64,000 bases of DNA from Phascolomyces articulosus (taxonomy: Eukaryota; Mucoromycota; Mucoromycetes; Mucorales; Lichtheimiaceae), in NCBI GenBank assembly GCA_025677815.1, contig JAIXMP010000007.1, forward strand, positions 1 to 64,000, in the 5' to 3' direction. The notes under the pieces are model-generated. The model was given only the letters and a program-made list of their open reading frames with translations, was not told the origin of the DNA and searched no databases. Numbering within the stretch: position 1 is the first letter of the stretch; each line of letters opens with the position of its first letter. A program made the translations under genes and the position numbers. Of the stretch, positions 49,801 through 63,900 are shown piece after piece.

Positions 49801-52800
49801 AATAGGATGGTGGGAAATCAGAGCAGCATTATAAGAATCATATTGTGTTCAAGAACTTCTTGTGGATGCTAATACATATAGTAAAGAAACTCATGGATCT
49901 ACTATCACACAAAGATATAATATACAACGAGCGGGGAAATAGACCACAGAAGAATAAATATAGAATCATTAAAAAAACAATAATAATAAAGAGATAGTAT
50001 TAGTATGCGTATATATTATAACAACAACTACAAAGGAAACAACATGAAAAACCCACACCCTAAAAAGATAATGATGACAGTGGTCTTCAGCCACCATAAT
50101 ATTAATAATAATAGAACCAAATGAGATAATGGATAAAAGGAAATGATATTATTAGTATTTAGGTTACTACTTTACCCAACATCATTCAGAACTTTTGCCA
50201 ATCATAGTCAACAATATGAATTATAATTTATGAACAAAGACTTTTTTCTAAATGGATAAGGGAACGGGGCTATTTTATTTGGAAGTTAAGTGATGTATTT
50301 TTCCCAGTAATATAAATGATACGGAGAATAGGTAAAGGAATGTCAACAAAGTGTGATTCTGGCCCCTCCTCTTCTCAAATTATCATAATGTTCTTAAAGC
50401 TCTTTTTTGAGTGATAAAAATGGATTTAACCTTTTCATCATTCAAATGGAGTTATATCTATATATATGTGTGTGTGTGTTGACTTTATCACATTGATCAT
50501 GATGGTCTAGAATTTGATTCAATAGGAGTATAAGTGGAGTGCCAAACAGATGGGAGGAGGTCGAGGGTCACACATTATTCAAGCGTGTACTAAAGAGTCA
50601 GCTTAGGGCCCCGTTTTTTGACAGCCATGGTCCGCTCTTTCTTTTTTCACGTTTTTTTTTTCTACATACTGTTTTTTTTTCTTAGGAGATTGAAAAGAAG
50701 TTTATGAAAAAAAAGGTATGCAAGGTGCCTCATGTTGAAATGTCATTTGTGAATTAAAACATCTCAATTTAGATTACGTAGAGATTCTCAGTTTTGAAAT
50801 AAGGGATGATTACATTTGAAAAAAAAACAAGATATTGGAACAGTATATTACCCACCATCACATTGAATTTTTTGTTGCATAATCATGACTTGAGAGGATT
50901 TTTTTTTTTTTTTTTGCAAAAAGATCACTAGAAAAAAGGATCGAAATACATTTATGAATGTTTATATACCCCTTCAACAGTTGTTATTAGAGTAGAAAGT
51001 GAAGGACATTGTTCAAATCCTAGGAATGAATGCTACCATAGAATATTAACTGAGTGTCTCGAGATGCCATGCGTTTTGCATCAAGGGATGGCTTACCTAT
51101 ATAAACCTGCTCAAAGCGATCAAGATGGTTAGTTCAACTACAATCAATAATGAAATATAAGAATATGAGCTTTGATATGATATTTGAAAAAAAAAGTTTT
51201 CATTTGGCTTCTTCACTTTCAACCGTGTGATTCATAAAAGGAATAAAATACACACATTTTGTGTCGAATTAGATACCGTAAAAATCAGAAAAAAAACCAT
51301 AAGCGTCTTTGAGTTAAACACATATTTCTATTATCTATGATGCATCTTCTGTGGTACTACTGAAACTTCATTATCACATATTATTATGACTACAACCACT
51401 GGTGCCAAATGCTAATGATTTGAGAAAATTGGCATCTTCTCCATCGACATAAACTGGATACTTACTCATTTTTAATGGCAATGGATCATCGGTTCAAAAC
51501 CCATTCATATTCATCTATTTCGTAAATTATACGTAGAATAAGAGTCATTTTTTTTAATTATGACTTATTATTCGAATTGTATATACTGTGTTTTCGACAT
51601 ATACATCTCTTGAATTGTATATTGAATTCCATTCGTTTCATTGTCCATTTTATCTTATTCGGATAAACACTTCGCTTGTTTTATAATACCATCAAATAAA
51701 TGTGAATAGGATGAGTACTTCTTATTCCTTTATAAGCTTTATTATTCAAAGTAGACCGTCATACAAATGAGAACAAATAACACGCGAGTAACAGTGGCAA
51801 CAATCATTAGTCACTTGAAAAGATAAAGTTGACGACATAAAAACCACCCTATAGAATGTGTCTTATTTATTATCTGACAAAAAAGAAACACGACACTAGT
51901 ATTATTTCAATGCGAACATTTCATGAATTCAACATAAACAGCATATGGATCAATTCTGTTTGAAAAAAGGAGAATTTATCGTTTGATAAATATTTATGAT
52001 AAATTAATTTATAAAATGAAAGCTAGCAAGTATTTGGAGGAAATTCAATAGAAGAATGGAACAATTTTCCCAGATGGAACACGCCGAAATAGTTGGATTT
52101 CCTAATAGTAACTTCATAACGCGTCATTACTTTCATTTTCGTGTTTTTTCTGTCAGCTCCTGCGCAATGATTCTATATCTGTGCTGCACTTATCCATTCC
52201 GGTCATTATAAGATTGTTGTATTGTTAATGGAAAAACATATCCAATATATCCAATAGGGTGCTTTTAAAAAAATAATTTCAACATACTCACCTTGTTTAC
52301 CTGCGTTTTTCTCAAAATAATGAATAAATACCGCCATATGATTTCTCAAATATATTTTTGAAAAGGAAGATTCACCGCATTATTCGCAGGGCAACAGTTT
52401 CAATATTAGTTCTTGGTATGTATCAATGATCTAGTTATTATATAGATCAAGAAGTTAATTCTGATTTCTGGAAGAACATCACCATGTCAAATTCCATTTA
52501 TTTATGTATTTCTTCTTTTGGACTGTTGGTTACTAACCCTTGATATATAGGAATATAAATTTTCGGTACTTAGGATCATGTATATCAAATACTATAAGTA
52601 ATTGGGGAACGTTATGAGATTGATTATAAAGTACCTGGATACATGATACTATAGAAGACACTATTGATTACTTAACAAAACAAAGGATAACGAATGCAGT
52701 CTCAAGGATCAGTATTTAAGTTATACAAATTACGAGACCTTTAGAAACGCATGTAGCTTGACAAGAAGAATTTCCATAGATTTTAACTAGTTATTAGCAA

Positions 52801-54859
52801 CGGCTTTTATATAGACTAAAGACTATCTTTTATATACTCACCATAGATATGAGTATTGACCGGGGTTGAGTTAATATCTTTAGAAAATGGACGCATGTGC
52901 AATTTGACGCTACGTTTCTTGGAGCAGTTAGCAAAAAAAAAAAAAAAATTACGTAGCTATTCTCTTGAACTCAATTAAATCAACATTATCATATCTTTTA
53001 TCATTCAATCAAGTTCAAATTAATTTACGTCTATGTTGTCATTACTATAGTATATATGCAGTATTATTCTTTTATAAACCCCTGAACCTGGAAAACCTAT
53101 CTGCTTCGTTATCATTGTGAAATCTAAATTATTCCACACTGATGAAGGAACTATCATTAATCATATGTGGACTAGGCATCTACCCGAATGCAAAATATTA
53201 GGAATCACAAGCAGCTAGAATTCATGTTTGTTAGTGATGCTACCATGAGATTATGGTATTACACTCATCCAGTTATTGTGTAACTGGGTTATTGATTACT
53301 TATTGTTACACGGCAGTCAGCGCAAATCTTTATAATATCGGGGGAAGGAGTGGTATTCCTCTAAATGCAACGATAATTTAAACGTTCTTATTCTATTCAA
53401 ATCCTCCTCCTTGAGCAGATGAAGAATAATACTTAATGATAATAATATAAATGCGGCTCTTCAAAAAATACACATTTCATATAGATGAAAGAAGTATACC
53501 TTATAGCAAATAAATTCATGGTTATTCATGCCCTTGGCTGCTTAGTAAAAAAAAAAAAGCATGTCGATAATAAACTATGTCAGATTTTTCCCAGAATTAA
53601 GCGAGAATGTAAAATGGCGGACCAAAGATGTATATTACTTGATTTTTGCACAAAGAAGCGAACACAAGTGTTAATAATGACATTATTCTGTGTTTTAGTA
53701 CGTTCGATTATTATGATTCATTATATAGGAATTGTAGTATTGTGTATATGTAAATGCTGACGCTCTGCTGTACAAATTTTACAGCCATTACAAGAACCTG
53801 GAGATGGTTTATGTACAGTTGTTACTTTAAAGTCAACATTGTATATGGTCGACCAATGGGTAATTTAATGAAAAAGTACAACAAGACCAGGGGGACGAGA
53901 GAATGAACAAATATGCGAAGCAGATGTTCTGAAAACTTCGATAGTTATGATTGTACAGCGAGGTCAAACTCGGATTTTCATTATATGGATAAATTTCTTG
54001 AAAATATACTACTATGTCCACAAACGTCCGAAAATCATCTTTTCTATTGAGAATTTCTGTTAAATACAACAATATGATGTGAAAGAAGAAGAAGCGCTGA
54101 AATATTACATTATGTTAGTTGAAAAAAGAAAGAAATCATCTAGTATGTATATATCCCATAATAAGTGATGTCGTCATTAAAAGAAATATAGATGGTATAG
54201 GTAGAATGTTTTTCTTACACATTGTGTATTTTGTTTTTTAAACGTAATTTTTCATTGTTTATCAAGTAGTTTTTAATCTAGGCGAAGAATCGTATACGTA
54301 GCTATATGCGTGTTCTTCAGTGATCTTAAAACATACAGTTTAAGAAAGGTTGGTCCATGTAAATATTGCCTGATCGACCATTAGATATAATCAAGTTTCA
54401 AAAATTCCTGTACAGCGAACTGTAAAAACCATATTGATCCTATATAGAATTATTAGCACCGAGAACGTAGCTCAAAATTTGGCCACTTGACCAAAAAGAA
54501 CATTCACACTAATATTCACCAACAAAGTAAATTATTCACTACACTAATGCTTTTCAGAAAGTCTCAGATCAGAATGCTTATACAAAAAAACAACATCGAT
54601 AGTTATATACGTACAACAAATATATTAACTGTACCAATCTCGAAATATCTTTTCCCAAAAGCAAGGCAGGGTAGCAGTAATGGCTGTTGGGAATAATAGG
54701 AAGTTCTTTGTTTTTCAAAGGCATAATTATTGATATGTATCTTTTGGCGAGAGAAAGTAATTTCAAGATTATTTGAAACCAGGAATAACAAATCTATTTT
54801 TCTGCTCCTTTATTATCTTTAGAATCAATGGCATCGGAAACTTTGTAATTATCTTTATT

Positions 54860-55450
54860 TATGCTTAAATGTATTTGAATATATTTAAATTGTTACGTAC
54901 AAGGTATTAAAGGTAAACCTTGACTTTAATTATATTTAAATGATGATAAGATATCTTTAAATACATATAAATGCACTAAATCTATTCAATTGGTCCTATT
55001 ATATTTTTCACACCAGTGTATAGTTTATCATGGTTAGGTTTATGCAACTTCATGTGGCGTTTTATTTGCTACAACTTTTATTGTTTACCATTGGTACCAT
55101 GGTATGTTATTCTTCGTTACAACTCTACACTACTTCAGACAATCGCAACATTTGAGTATATTACGCTGATACCTACTGAAAGTTATCGTTATTATATATT
55201 ATTTTGCTCAAAACACAATATTTTGTATTCTTCTTTAACTCTTTCTTATCCGTGAAAACAAGAAAAGTGGTGAAAGACGAGTGTGGGAAGCGCTTGTCAC
55301 ATGATGAGTATATTTAAATGTATTTAAATGTCAAGCATTGGCGCATTTATATGCCTTTAAACTTCAATCGAGGGAAATAAATGTGAATAAAGGCAAGAAA
55401 AAGTAAATAAAACATCAGTCTAACATTTAAATTCATTTAAAGACAATACC
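54860..55450. mobile_element. TTTAAA-rich element with diverged inverted ends, possible MITE
   Basis: The palindromic core TTTAAA/ATTTAAAT recurs many times in two clusters (54865-54985 and 55310-55445), with few copies between. A block in the left cluster (CTTTAAATACATATAAATGC) matches the reverse complement of one in the right cluster (TTTAAAGGCATATAAATGCG), so the ends are inverted relative to each other. No transposase frame lies between. A non-autonomous DNA transposon is one reading; a cluster of homeodomain-like binding sites is another. Confidence 0.35.
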
Positions 55451-58400
55451 AAGTTTCCGATAGAGCGAAATGATACTCGTGCCGACAACTAATCGTAGTA
55501 ATTCTTAAAATAACGAATATTCCGGATAGTGTCTTCAACATATTATGGCCATGAAAATGAAAAAAAGTGTATATATTGAGAATTTGCTATTAGCAGAAGA
55601 GATGCCATTACAACACAATCAGATGGGGATATAGAATGCTCTATATGGATTATATGATAATGAAAGAGACATTAAAATACGCTGTGAGGAAAGAAAAAAG
55701 AATACAGAGCGTGATCTTCTTATAAGAATCTGTAAAAGAACGTGCTGTCAGTTCTATGACAATACCTTTGTCCAAGGGGAATACAGGGTATTATTTACCA
55801 TAAGATTCAACAATTGCACTTCCACCAACCTTTAGTTCAACCACTCAAGGCTATAGTGATAATCTCTCCAATGGAAAAAGTGAAACTAGAGAATCCCAAA
55901 TTTCGTCATGAAATACGTGCGGAAAGCGTAATAGAGTACTGTATTGAACTGAAACCGTTGAATTATGAAATTCGGCCAATTCATTCAGTCAATTATCTAC
56001 TTTTTATTGCTTCTGTTTATTTTATTATTTAATAATAACAATGGATTATATATATTCATATAAATTATTGTAATACTACTAATGTATTCAACTAAAAAAG
56101 TATTCATACCTATTACTCTTATATTTCAGCTGGATCGACCAGAAACATATATGTTTATGTTGATAATAGAGCTATAACTGGACTTTATGCAAATTCCCAA
56201 AGCCCAGGAATTATACTACGAAACAAATTTTTTAATCGAATAAATGAATCTGAATCAACAAGCCAGCATGTAGCCATGATAATAATATATAGCGGAACAG
56301 CCATACAATTCCATCTTTATATACAGCATCTATATAGACAAAGGTCTTGCTTTTTTTTAAAAAAAATACCAGGATGAATGGTCTTGTAAAGTTTATCATA
56401 CCATTATGCTCAACTGCAAACATCCCCCCTTGAATATTGATAGTATTAAGCACTTCCCGATTGCCACTGCTGCAACAGCACTATACAAAAATAAGATTCC
56501 ATAATAAACACTGAGCATGTAAGTCCGAATACATAATACACCCCAATTAACATTTCATTCGTTCCACCAACAATATTGTTGCTGCTTGTCCTACTACCCA
56601 GTCATACACCGTGTTTACTTAATTTTACAGTATTTCAAGTTGGAGAAATGACACTTCGCACACAATCGCTCAATTTTATATGATATACCAGATCTGAAGA
56701 GTCACATAACCCCTTACTTACAAACCAGTGCTAGTAATACGGATGGCACTTAGGTACCTGTCGTAGATTTAATGTACTTTCCATTTACTAACAAGGGAAA
56801 ATGAATAATATTATGGGGGCAAATCTTGCTATCCGGATTAAAGGAGATATCCTTTTACAGTGTTATGGCTGTTTTTAAATGCAATAGTAGTAAATTTACT
56901 TGACAAAACTGATTTTATACATTAATGATAAAAAGAAATAATGAGTATTTATAGATTCAATCAAAAATAGAAACATTAATATTGCAGAGAAGCACACAAT
57001 GCTGACAATAATCGAGTTCAACAGCTAACATAATGATATGTAGAGAAAATAACAAGTTGATCAGTTACAAAGAACAAAAACAGAATAATATATCCATCAA
57101 GATTCCGTCCGTTGCGAAATTGTGCTAATCAACAATGGGAGACAAATACATATTATACAACAAGTGTCATTTCTGGAAAAAAAAAGTGATTTATCTAAAA
57201 TTACATAATTTATTATGAAGGGCGCTGATAGACAAGGTTGAATATTATACCGTTATGAATTTATAATATACAAATGTATCATTCAATTTTATCAAAATAC
57301 TGGAAAAATGCTTCTAATACTTTGAAATCTACTGCAAATATAGTAATATCATGGCACTCTCATTATACCACCAACTCCACTAGTTCCATTGATAATACAG
57401 ATTCAAACTGATTGAATAACATGTTCGTCATTAAAGTGAGTATATTAAAAATACGACAAAGCGAGAGAAAACATTTGATACTTCGATCTTCTGATTAAGA
57501 ACAGAGGACCACTATTTTAGAGATTGGGTGCTCTATGAGATAAAGATGAGTTGAAGAAGAATAACGGTTTTCCATGGAGGATATGTCTTTTCGTTATAGC
57601 TATTATCACACCAATGTTGCAAGGAGAACATTATAAAAGCATTGACACACATTTCGTTGAAAAAACCATTTAACACAGAATTTAGTACATCAATCAAACA
57701 CAATTATCTATAAAACATGGCATAAAGGAATAAGAAGGTTTCTACTATACAGAGATGAATGTCAATAGTATAATAACTGAAAGAATATACTATCATATTT
57801 ACAATGTGAGCTATTATCTCTTCAGTAATGAAGTGATATCATTCAGAAATAAATACTACATGAAATTAAAAAGGTTGTTACTAAACGTGATATATATTCC
57901 AACCCAATTCATTATCAAGTATACGATTTCCTCACTGAAATTAATAATTTTAATACCAATTCCATGAAGATAATTGAACCAGCTTATATAACGGGCACAC
58001 TCCGGTTACAAGAAAATATCCATAACACTGTTATAGTGCTTCATAGAAAGGAAGTTATTGACGTTGACTTTGATTTTGCTGACCTAGCCTATTAAAATAA
58101 TAAAATATTCCTTATATGTCTTTAAATCATAAACATCATCACAAGCGCATTGTTCTGTAATTCACTGTTTATGTACTGCTCTTTCTTACTTATATTTTTT
58201 ACTTTTTTCTATCCCAGTTAAAATACTTTCATTACCATGCATCTTTTTTATGGGTGAAGCAGTTATTTAAATATATTCCTGATTGATTACTCTTTCTTCA
58301 TTAAGTAATTTGTAAGAAAAAGAACATAACTTCGGTTATATAACAAAATAAAATCACATTTTCTACAATTTCAATTCCAGAGCCTACTTAAACAATGAAG

Positions 58401-60985
58401 AACATCGAAAAAAATTGATTTATTACCAGCTATTACAAATTGTGGTTCATTAATATAGCAGTATAGGGTCAAGGCTTGTTGGAATCGGATTCAACAACGT
58501 CTACATACTTATTGGAATAGTTCGGTACCGTAAAGAGGTTAACATATTATGAAAGTTTACATAAAGCTAGTCAAGTGTATATATATAATGGGGAACGAAG
58601 AAACAAGTACATATTATACAGGGGAAGATAATTAAAGATGCTGCAGCTATAAGAAGAATCTTCCACAGGTATGTGTGACCAACGAAAGTGATTTTTTCAC
58701 AACCAATTAACATCTTTAAGAGAAAATACCGTATATGTAAATTTGTTGGAGATGGTGTTTAATAGAAAATTCAAAAAAGAAAAGTGATACTGTTATAATA
58801 ATAGCTCAAGTACTACTATTCAACATGAACGGTATAAAGAAAACTGTAAATGTATTAGAACGGAATGAATTCTCATAAAGAGGTGGAATGTCAATCTTTT
58901 TATATATTTCCCATTGAGAATTATAAAGTAAAAAAACGTGTAATGGTTATACAAACAATACAACAACATGGTATGGTCGTACATGAACGAGGTTGCACAA
59001 AAAATAAGTTACTTTTTGTTGCTGTATTCCTTTTTTCTTTGTATCTCCGTAATGAACCTTAGCATGTTTATATAAAACAATAGGCAGCCACTCCATTATA
59101 AATCGTAATAGATCTACCCAGGAAGGAAAATAATTACCACTTTCGATCCTCTAGAATCAATAAGCTGCTGGTTATAAGTTGAAGACTCAAAGGATAAGGT
59201 ATTAGTCTTCTAATTTTTAGTAGTTGATATCAATATCGTACGATTATAACAATGTTCTTATTATTGGATAAGAATACTGACTATACCTCAATACTGCATA
59301 TCACTAATTATAGCTATAAATGATTTGCTTTCAATATAAATAAATAATGCTGAGTACCAAGATTTTAGTACGGTTGTAAAAAGGATTCATTACAAGTTCA
59401 CCGCATATTGATTCTTTAAAAAGTGACCTATAGATGCAGCGGCTGAAAGATATATATATATATAAATCATTGTTGGCGGGCCGAATGAAATTATGTATTA
59501 TTGTTTTTCTCTAAAAATATGAAAGTTCGAGTATATGAAAAAATCATTTAAAAAAAAAATAAGTGAATAACATTGCTTGGTATCAGAGAAGTGATTCATA
59601 GAAGTAAAACGAGGTAATCGACGGCATTAAGAGAATTACTAGATGATAAATTATTTATTCACTTAGAGATTTTATTATTTACCAATAATTCTGTTCGTTT
59701 TCTTGTGTAACTTTAGCCATGTGTCACCTAGTAGTAGTCTGTTGCCAAAACAAAAAAAAATATACAGAGGACTCTTTGGTCATACCATTATTAAAATAAA
59801 AGCTCAAAACTTTTTCCGATTAAAAATAAGTCGAAATGAATTGAAAAGAAATTAACAATTTTTAATAATAATCAATTTGTTAGCCTAGTAATCATTTAAA
59901 TTGCATATAAATTATATATATCATTATTATAGTGTTGGGTTTGTGAAATGTAATAATAATAATAATAATAATTTTGACGCATCGTTTCACAAGTATAAAT
60001 AAAGGCGGGAAAAGTAACACCATGATGGGAACCATTATATAGGAAATGCACAGCATACAGGTATATGTTTATGACCATAATCATTTAGTAAGAAGTCTAA
60101 TAGTATACATAAAAACATATTTAGGATAGAAGAGTGCTCGAGGAAGAGGATTATGATTCTTAATTGATTTGTTTTTAATATATCTAAGAAGTAGAAAATT
60201 TACCTTTTTGATAAAAGAGTAGATGAGGAACACACAATCATATTTTTTACTTATTAATTTATCAAAATGAAAGAATTATTAAATGAATTATATATCATTG
60301 TAATATATAAAAATTAATAACAAATTACTACTTGAGTCTCTCTGCTCTCGGCGTGGAATAAGCAACAAAATAACTGATTACTTTGTTTTTTAAGAAAATC
60401 ACGGATCGCCGCTTCAATGTACAATCCCGGTCTCAAACAAAACAGATACGCCAAACCAACAAAAGGGTTGTTGGGTCTTTTATTATTATTATTATTATTA
60501 TTATATTAATAGAAAATGCATCATCATCATCAAGTTTATTTGATAGTTAATATAAACAAATAATTCATCATATAAAATAATGATGAATAGATGATAAAAT
60601 AGAAAAGAACACTTCTTGTACATGTCCTGAATTGTACCTGAAACCTTACCATTCTATTTCGTTGGAAGAAGAGTGTGAGAGATTAATAACAACAACATTC
60701 AGAGTATATATAACAGTCGTCATAGAAGCCGTATAATATTTTTTGGAGCGGAGATAATCCGTTTTTTTTTGTGTTATGTGTCTCCGGAATCCTTTTGTTA
60801 GTTGATCCCAATTCTCTCCAAATACTCTTTATTTTATTTTTTTCTGTAAGGTTTCTTCCTTTTTTTTCTTTCTCACCTTCTTTTTCTTTCCACCTTTTTT
60901 TTTCCTTTCCCCCCACCCACCACTTGTTCTTTTACGCTGCTTTTTTGCAGGCAAAAACAGCAAGAGCGTATAATTCATTGGCCTC

Positions 60986-63900
60986 ATGGTCGCCATGAAT
61001 CTTTACAACTACGACCTTGAAATTACAAAACTGAATGGCTATACCTTTGAAACCCCAAAATTATTAGAAGGTGTAGATAATGTTGCCATTGCTTATGGAC
61101 AAAGGTATATATTTGTATAAGGGGAGGGAAAGGAGAAAGGAGGGAATATATAATAATATATGCATTATTGACATATACATGTAAAAAATATATAGAAATA
61201 GGGATCGATTACCCGTAGTAGCTAAACTATCCTATCACACGTTACGACTTGAACGAGAATACCATATTGTGAAACGTCTCTATCGTTACGCTGACGCTAA
61301 ACAATTACTTTGCCAACCACTTGAAAAACTTTCATTACCCAATGGTCTCATTGCACTCATCTTTGCTGACTATGGTAAATATTTAAATTTATTATTTATA
61401 TATATATATATAAATATACGTAAAAGTTAGACTAATACAATAAGTTTTTTTTTTATTCTAATATAGGTACCAATAGTCTAGACGCATATCAGCCAACAAC
61501 ACCTATTCAAGATAAAAAACCACATATTGAACAAGTCCCACCTTTGGATATTGATAAATTTTTAGATTTTGCCATCCAATGTTGTAATTGTGTTGAACTT
61601 GTTCATAAACAACAAAGTAAGCTGATATTTCTACATACACGCATTGCTATGGAGAGAGATAATCTTTATCTAACATCATCTGAACTTGATTATTATTTTA
61701 GTTGTACATGGTGAAATTAAATTAAATGCATTCTTATGGCCAGAAAAAGAGACGGTAAAAATATGGAACTTTGGATCGGGTGCACGTAGCTTGGAAACGA
61801 ATTTGACGTCAGAAGGATGGCGCAAAAGTGTCCAACGAAATGGTGCCAATAATTTTTGGCAAATGCTCATTTATATGTCACCCGAACAAACGGGTCGAAC
61901 CACATTTCATCCAGATCATCGTACCGATTTATATAGTTTGGGAATTACATTTTTTGTCGTCTTGACCCAATCCATGCCTTTTGCTTATAACAGCCCTATG
62001 GAAATTGTTCATAGTGTATTAAATCGTAAAATACCACCTTTACATCAGGTGCGCACAGACGTTCCCGTTGTCATATCCTCTATTATTGAAAAACTCACCA
62101 ATAAGGTATGCATTTATTGCTTTGTTGTCACTTTCTCTTTTGGTCATATTAAATAACTTTTGATATTTTTCTATATTAGTCACCTGATGAAAGATATTCA
62201 AGTGCACATGGTTTAAGAGAAGATTTGAAGGAATGTCAACGCCAATTGAAACGTGATAAGGTACAAAAAAGAATAATAATCAGCTGGTTTACATGAAAAG
62301 CCAAAAAAAGATGTGTGTGTATATTTGGTAATATGACGTATTAACTTGTTCTATATAGCAAATTCAAGCATTTACATTAGGTCGAAATGATATTGCTAGT
62401 GTATTTACATTACCTAATGCCTGTTTCGGTCGACAAAAAGAAATTGAACATATCAGTATGATTATTCGAAAAACAGCCTATAATTGTGGGCATTTTGTTC
62501 CACGTAGATCACGTCTGGATAGTAGTACAGTGAATTCTCTTTTAACACCTGTGGAAGTGGCAGACAAGAAACGATTATCCTTATTTAAACGTTTGAACAA
62601 TACCAACAATAAACGGACCAGTACATTATTTAAACGACGTACCGAAACAGTAGCTATCTCTGGCAGTGCAGGTGTTGGTAAATAATATATATAAATGGAA
62701 AAGGAATTAAAATGATGGGATGAGAAAACACAAGTTCAAGGGGAGATCTTAAAATTTTTTCAATATTATTATAGGAAAATCCACTTTATTACGACAAATC
62801 CAACAAGTATCCCGAGAATATGGTTATATTGCAACAGCCAAATTCGATCGACGTAATCCAATGCCTTACGGATGTATTTTACGATGTATGAGCATCTTTT
62901 TTAAACAAATATTAACGGAATTACCAAGTGAAGTGGATCGATTTGCCAATATGTTAAAAGAACAATTGGGACCCATTGCTCAGTTACCCATTTTATTATT
63001 GGATAATGTCCCTGAAATACGAATCTTATTAAGTGAAGCCAAAGATACACGATTATCAGCCGAATGTGATATTGGAGGAAGTGAAATAAAAATGCGATTT
63101 CATTCAGCATTTATTGAAATCTTTCAAGTCATGGTTCGTTATCGATTCGTTACTTTGGTAAGTTTTAATTTTTGTCTAGAATCTTTGTGTGTATCTGGTA
63201 GAATTCGTTCTCTTCACTAATCTAAACTCCATTGAAAAAAGTTTCTCGAAGATCTACACCAAGCAGGTAATGTTCGTGTAACGTTACACGATGACAACAA
63301 ACAATTATTAAACAAGAACAGAACTAACGTTATCATCCATTTATTTTTCTGTGTAACTTGAAAAAAATAATAGATGATGCATCGATTGAATTATTAGAAT
63401 CATTAATTTCTGCACGACTCAACTTTCTTGTGATTATTACTTATCGACGCTCCGAATTATGTGAATCCGTCAACAAATTATTACAAAATGAAAATGCTGC
63501 CGTCTCTTATGTTAAATTGGAAAATCTTGAAAAGGATGCCTTAATGGAATTAGTACGCACACCCATGCATCGAACAGAAGAAATTGATGGTGTCCTTTTA
63601 CAACCTTTGGTCGATTTTATCTATCAAAAAACACGAGGAAATCCATTTTATGTATGTCAATTACTTGCTACGTTGGAAAAGAAGGGACTGTTATTCTTCA
63701 CTTGGGAACAAGGACGTTGGGAATATAATATTCAAGAAATTGAAAAGGCGTTGTTGAATGAAATGGGAGAAAAGAATCAAGATATCAATGTGGAATTTTT
63801 GGTACGTCGACTCAAGGAATTACCCCGCGATGGACGTAAATTTGTGAAATGGGCTTCGTTTATTGGAAACAATTTCTCATTCGAAACCGTACGACATTTG

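Larger units (their letters stand above)
45641..60985. other. 15-kb gene-poor, AT-rich region
   Basis: I find no open frame with domain, splice or codon support. Contents seen: an (AAT)n run right after the pseudokinase stop (45638-45663), a GA microsatellite (listed), a GCGCGCCAGCGCGC palindrome near 47457-47470, a G+C-richer stretch at 50590-50640, and a TTTAAA-rich inverted element (listed). An ATT array lies at about 60480-60507. The last 250 bp are T/C-rich and lead into the histidine kinase gene. Confidence 0.6.

Noticed and set aside
53485..53760. 91-codon plus-strand frame in the gene desert
   Set aside because: Composition is random-like and no motif, signal or neighbour supports it.
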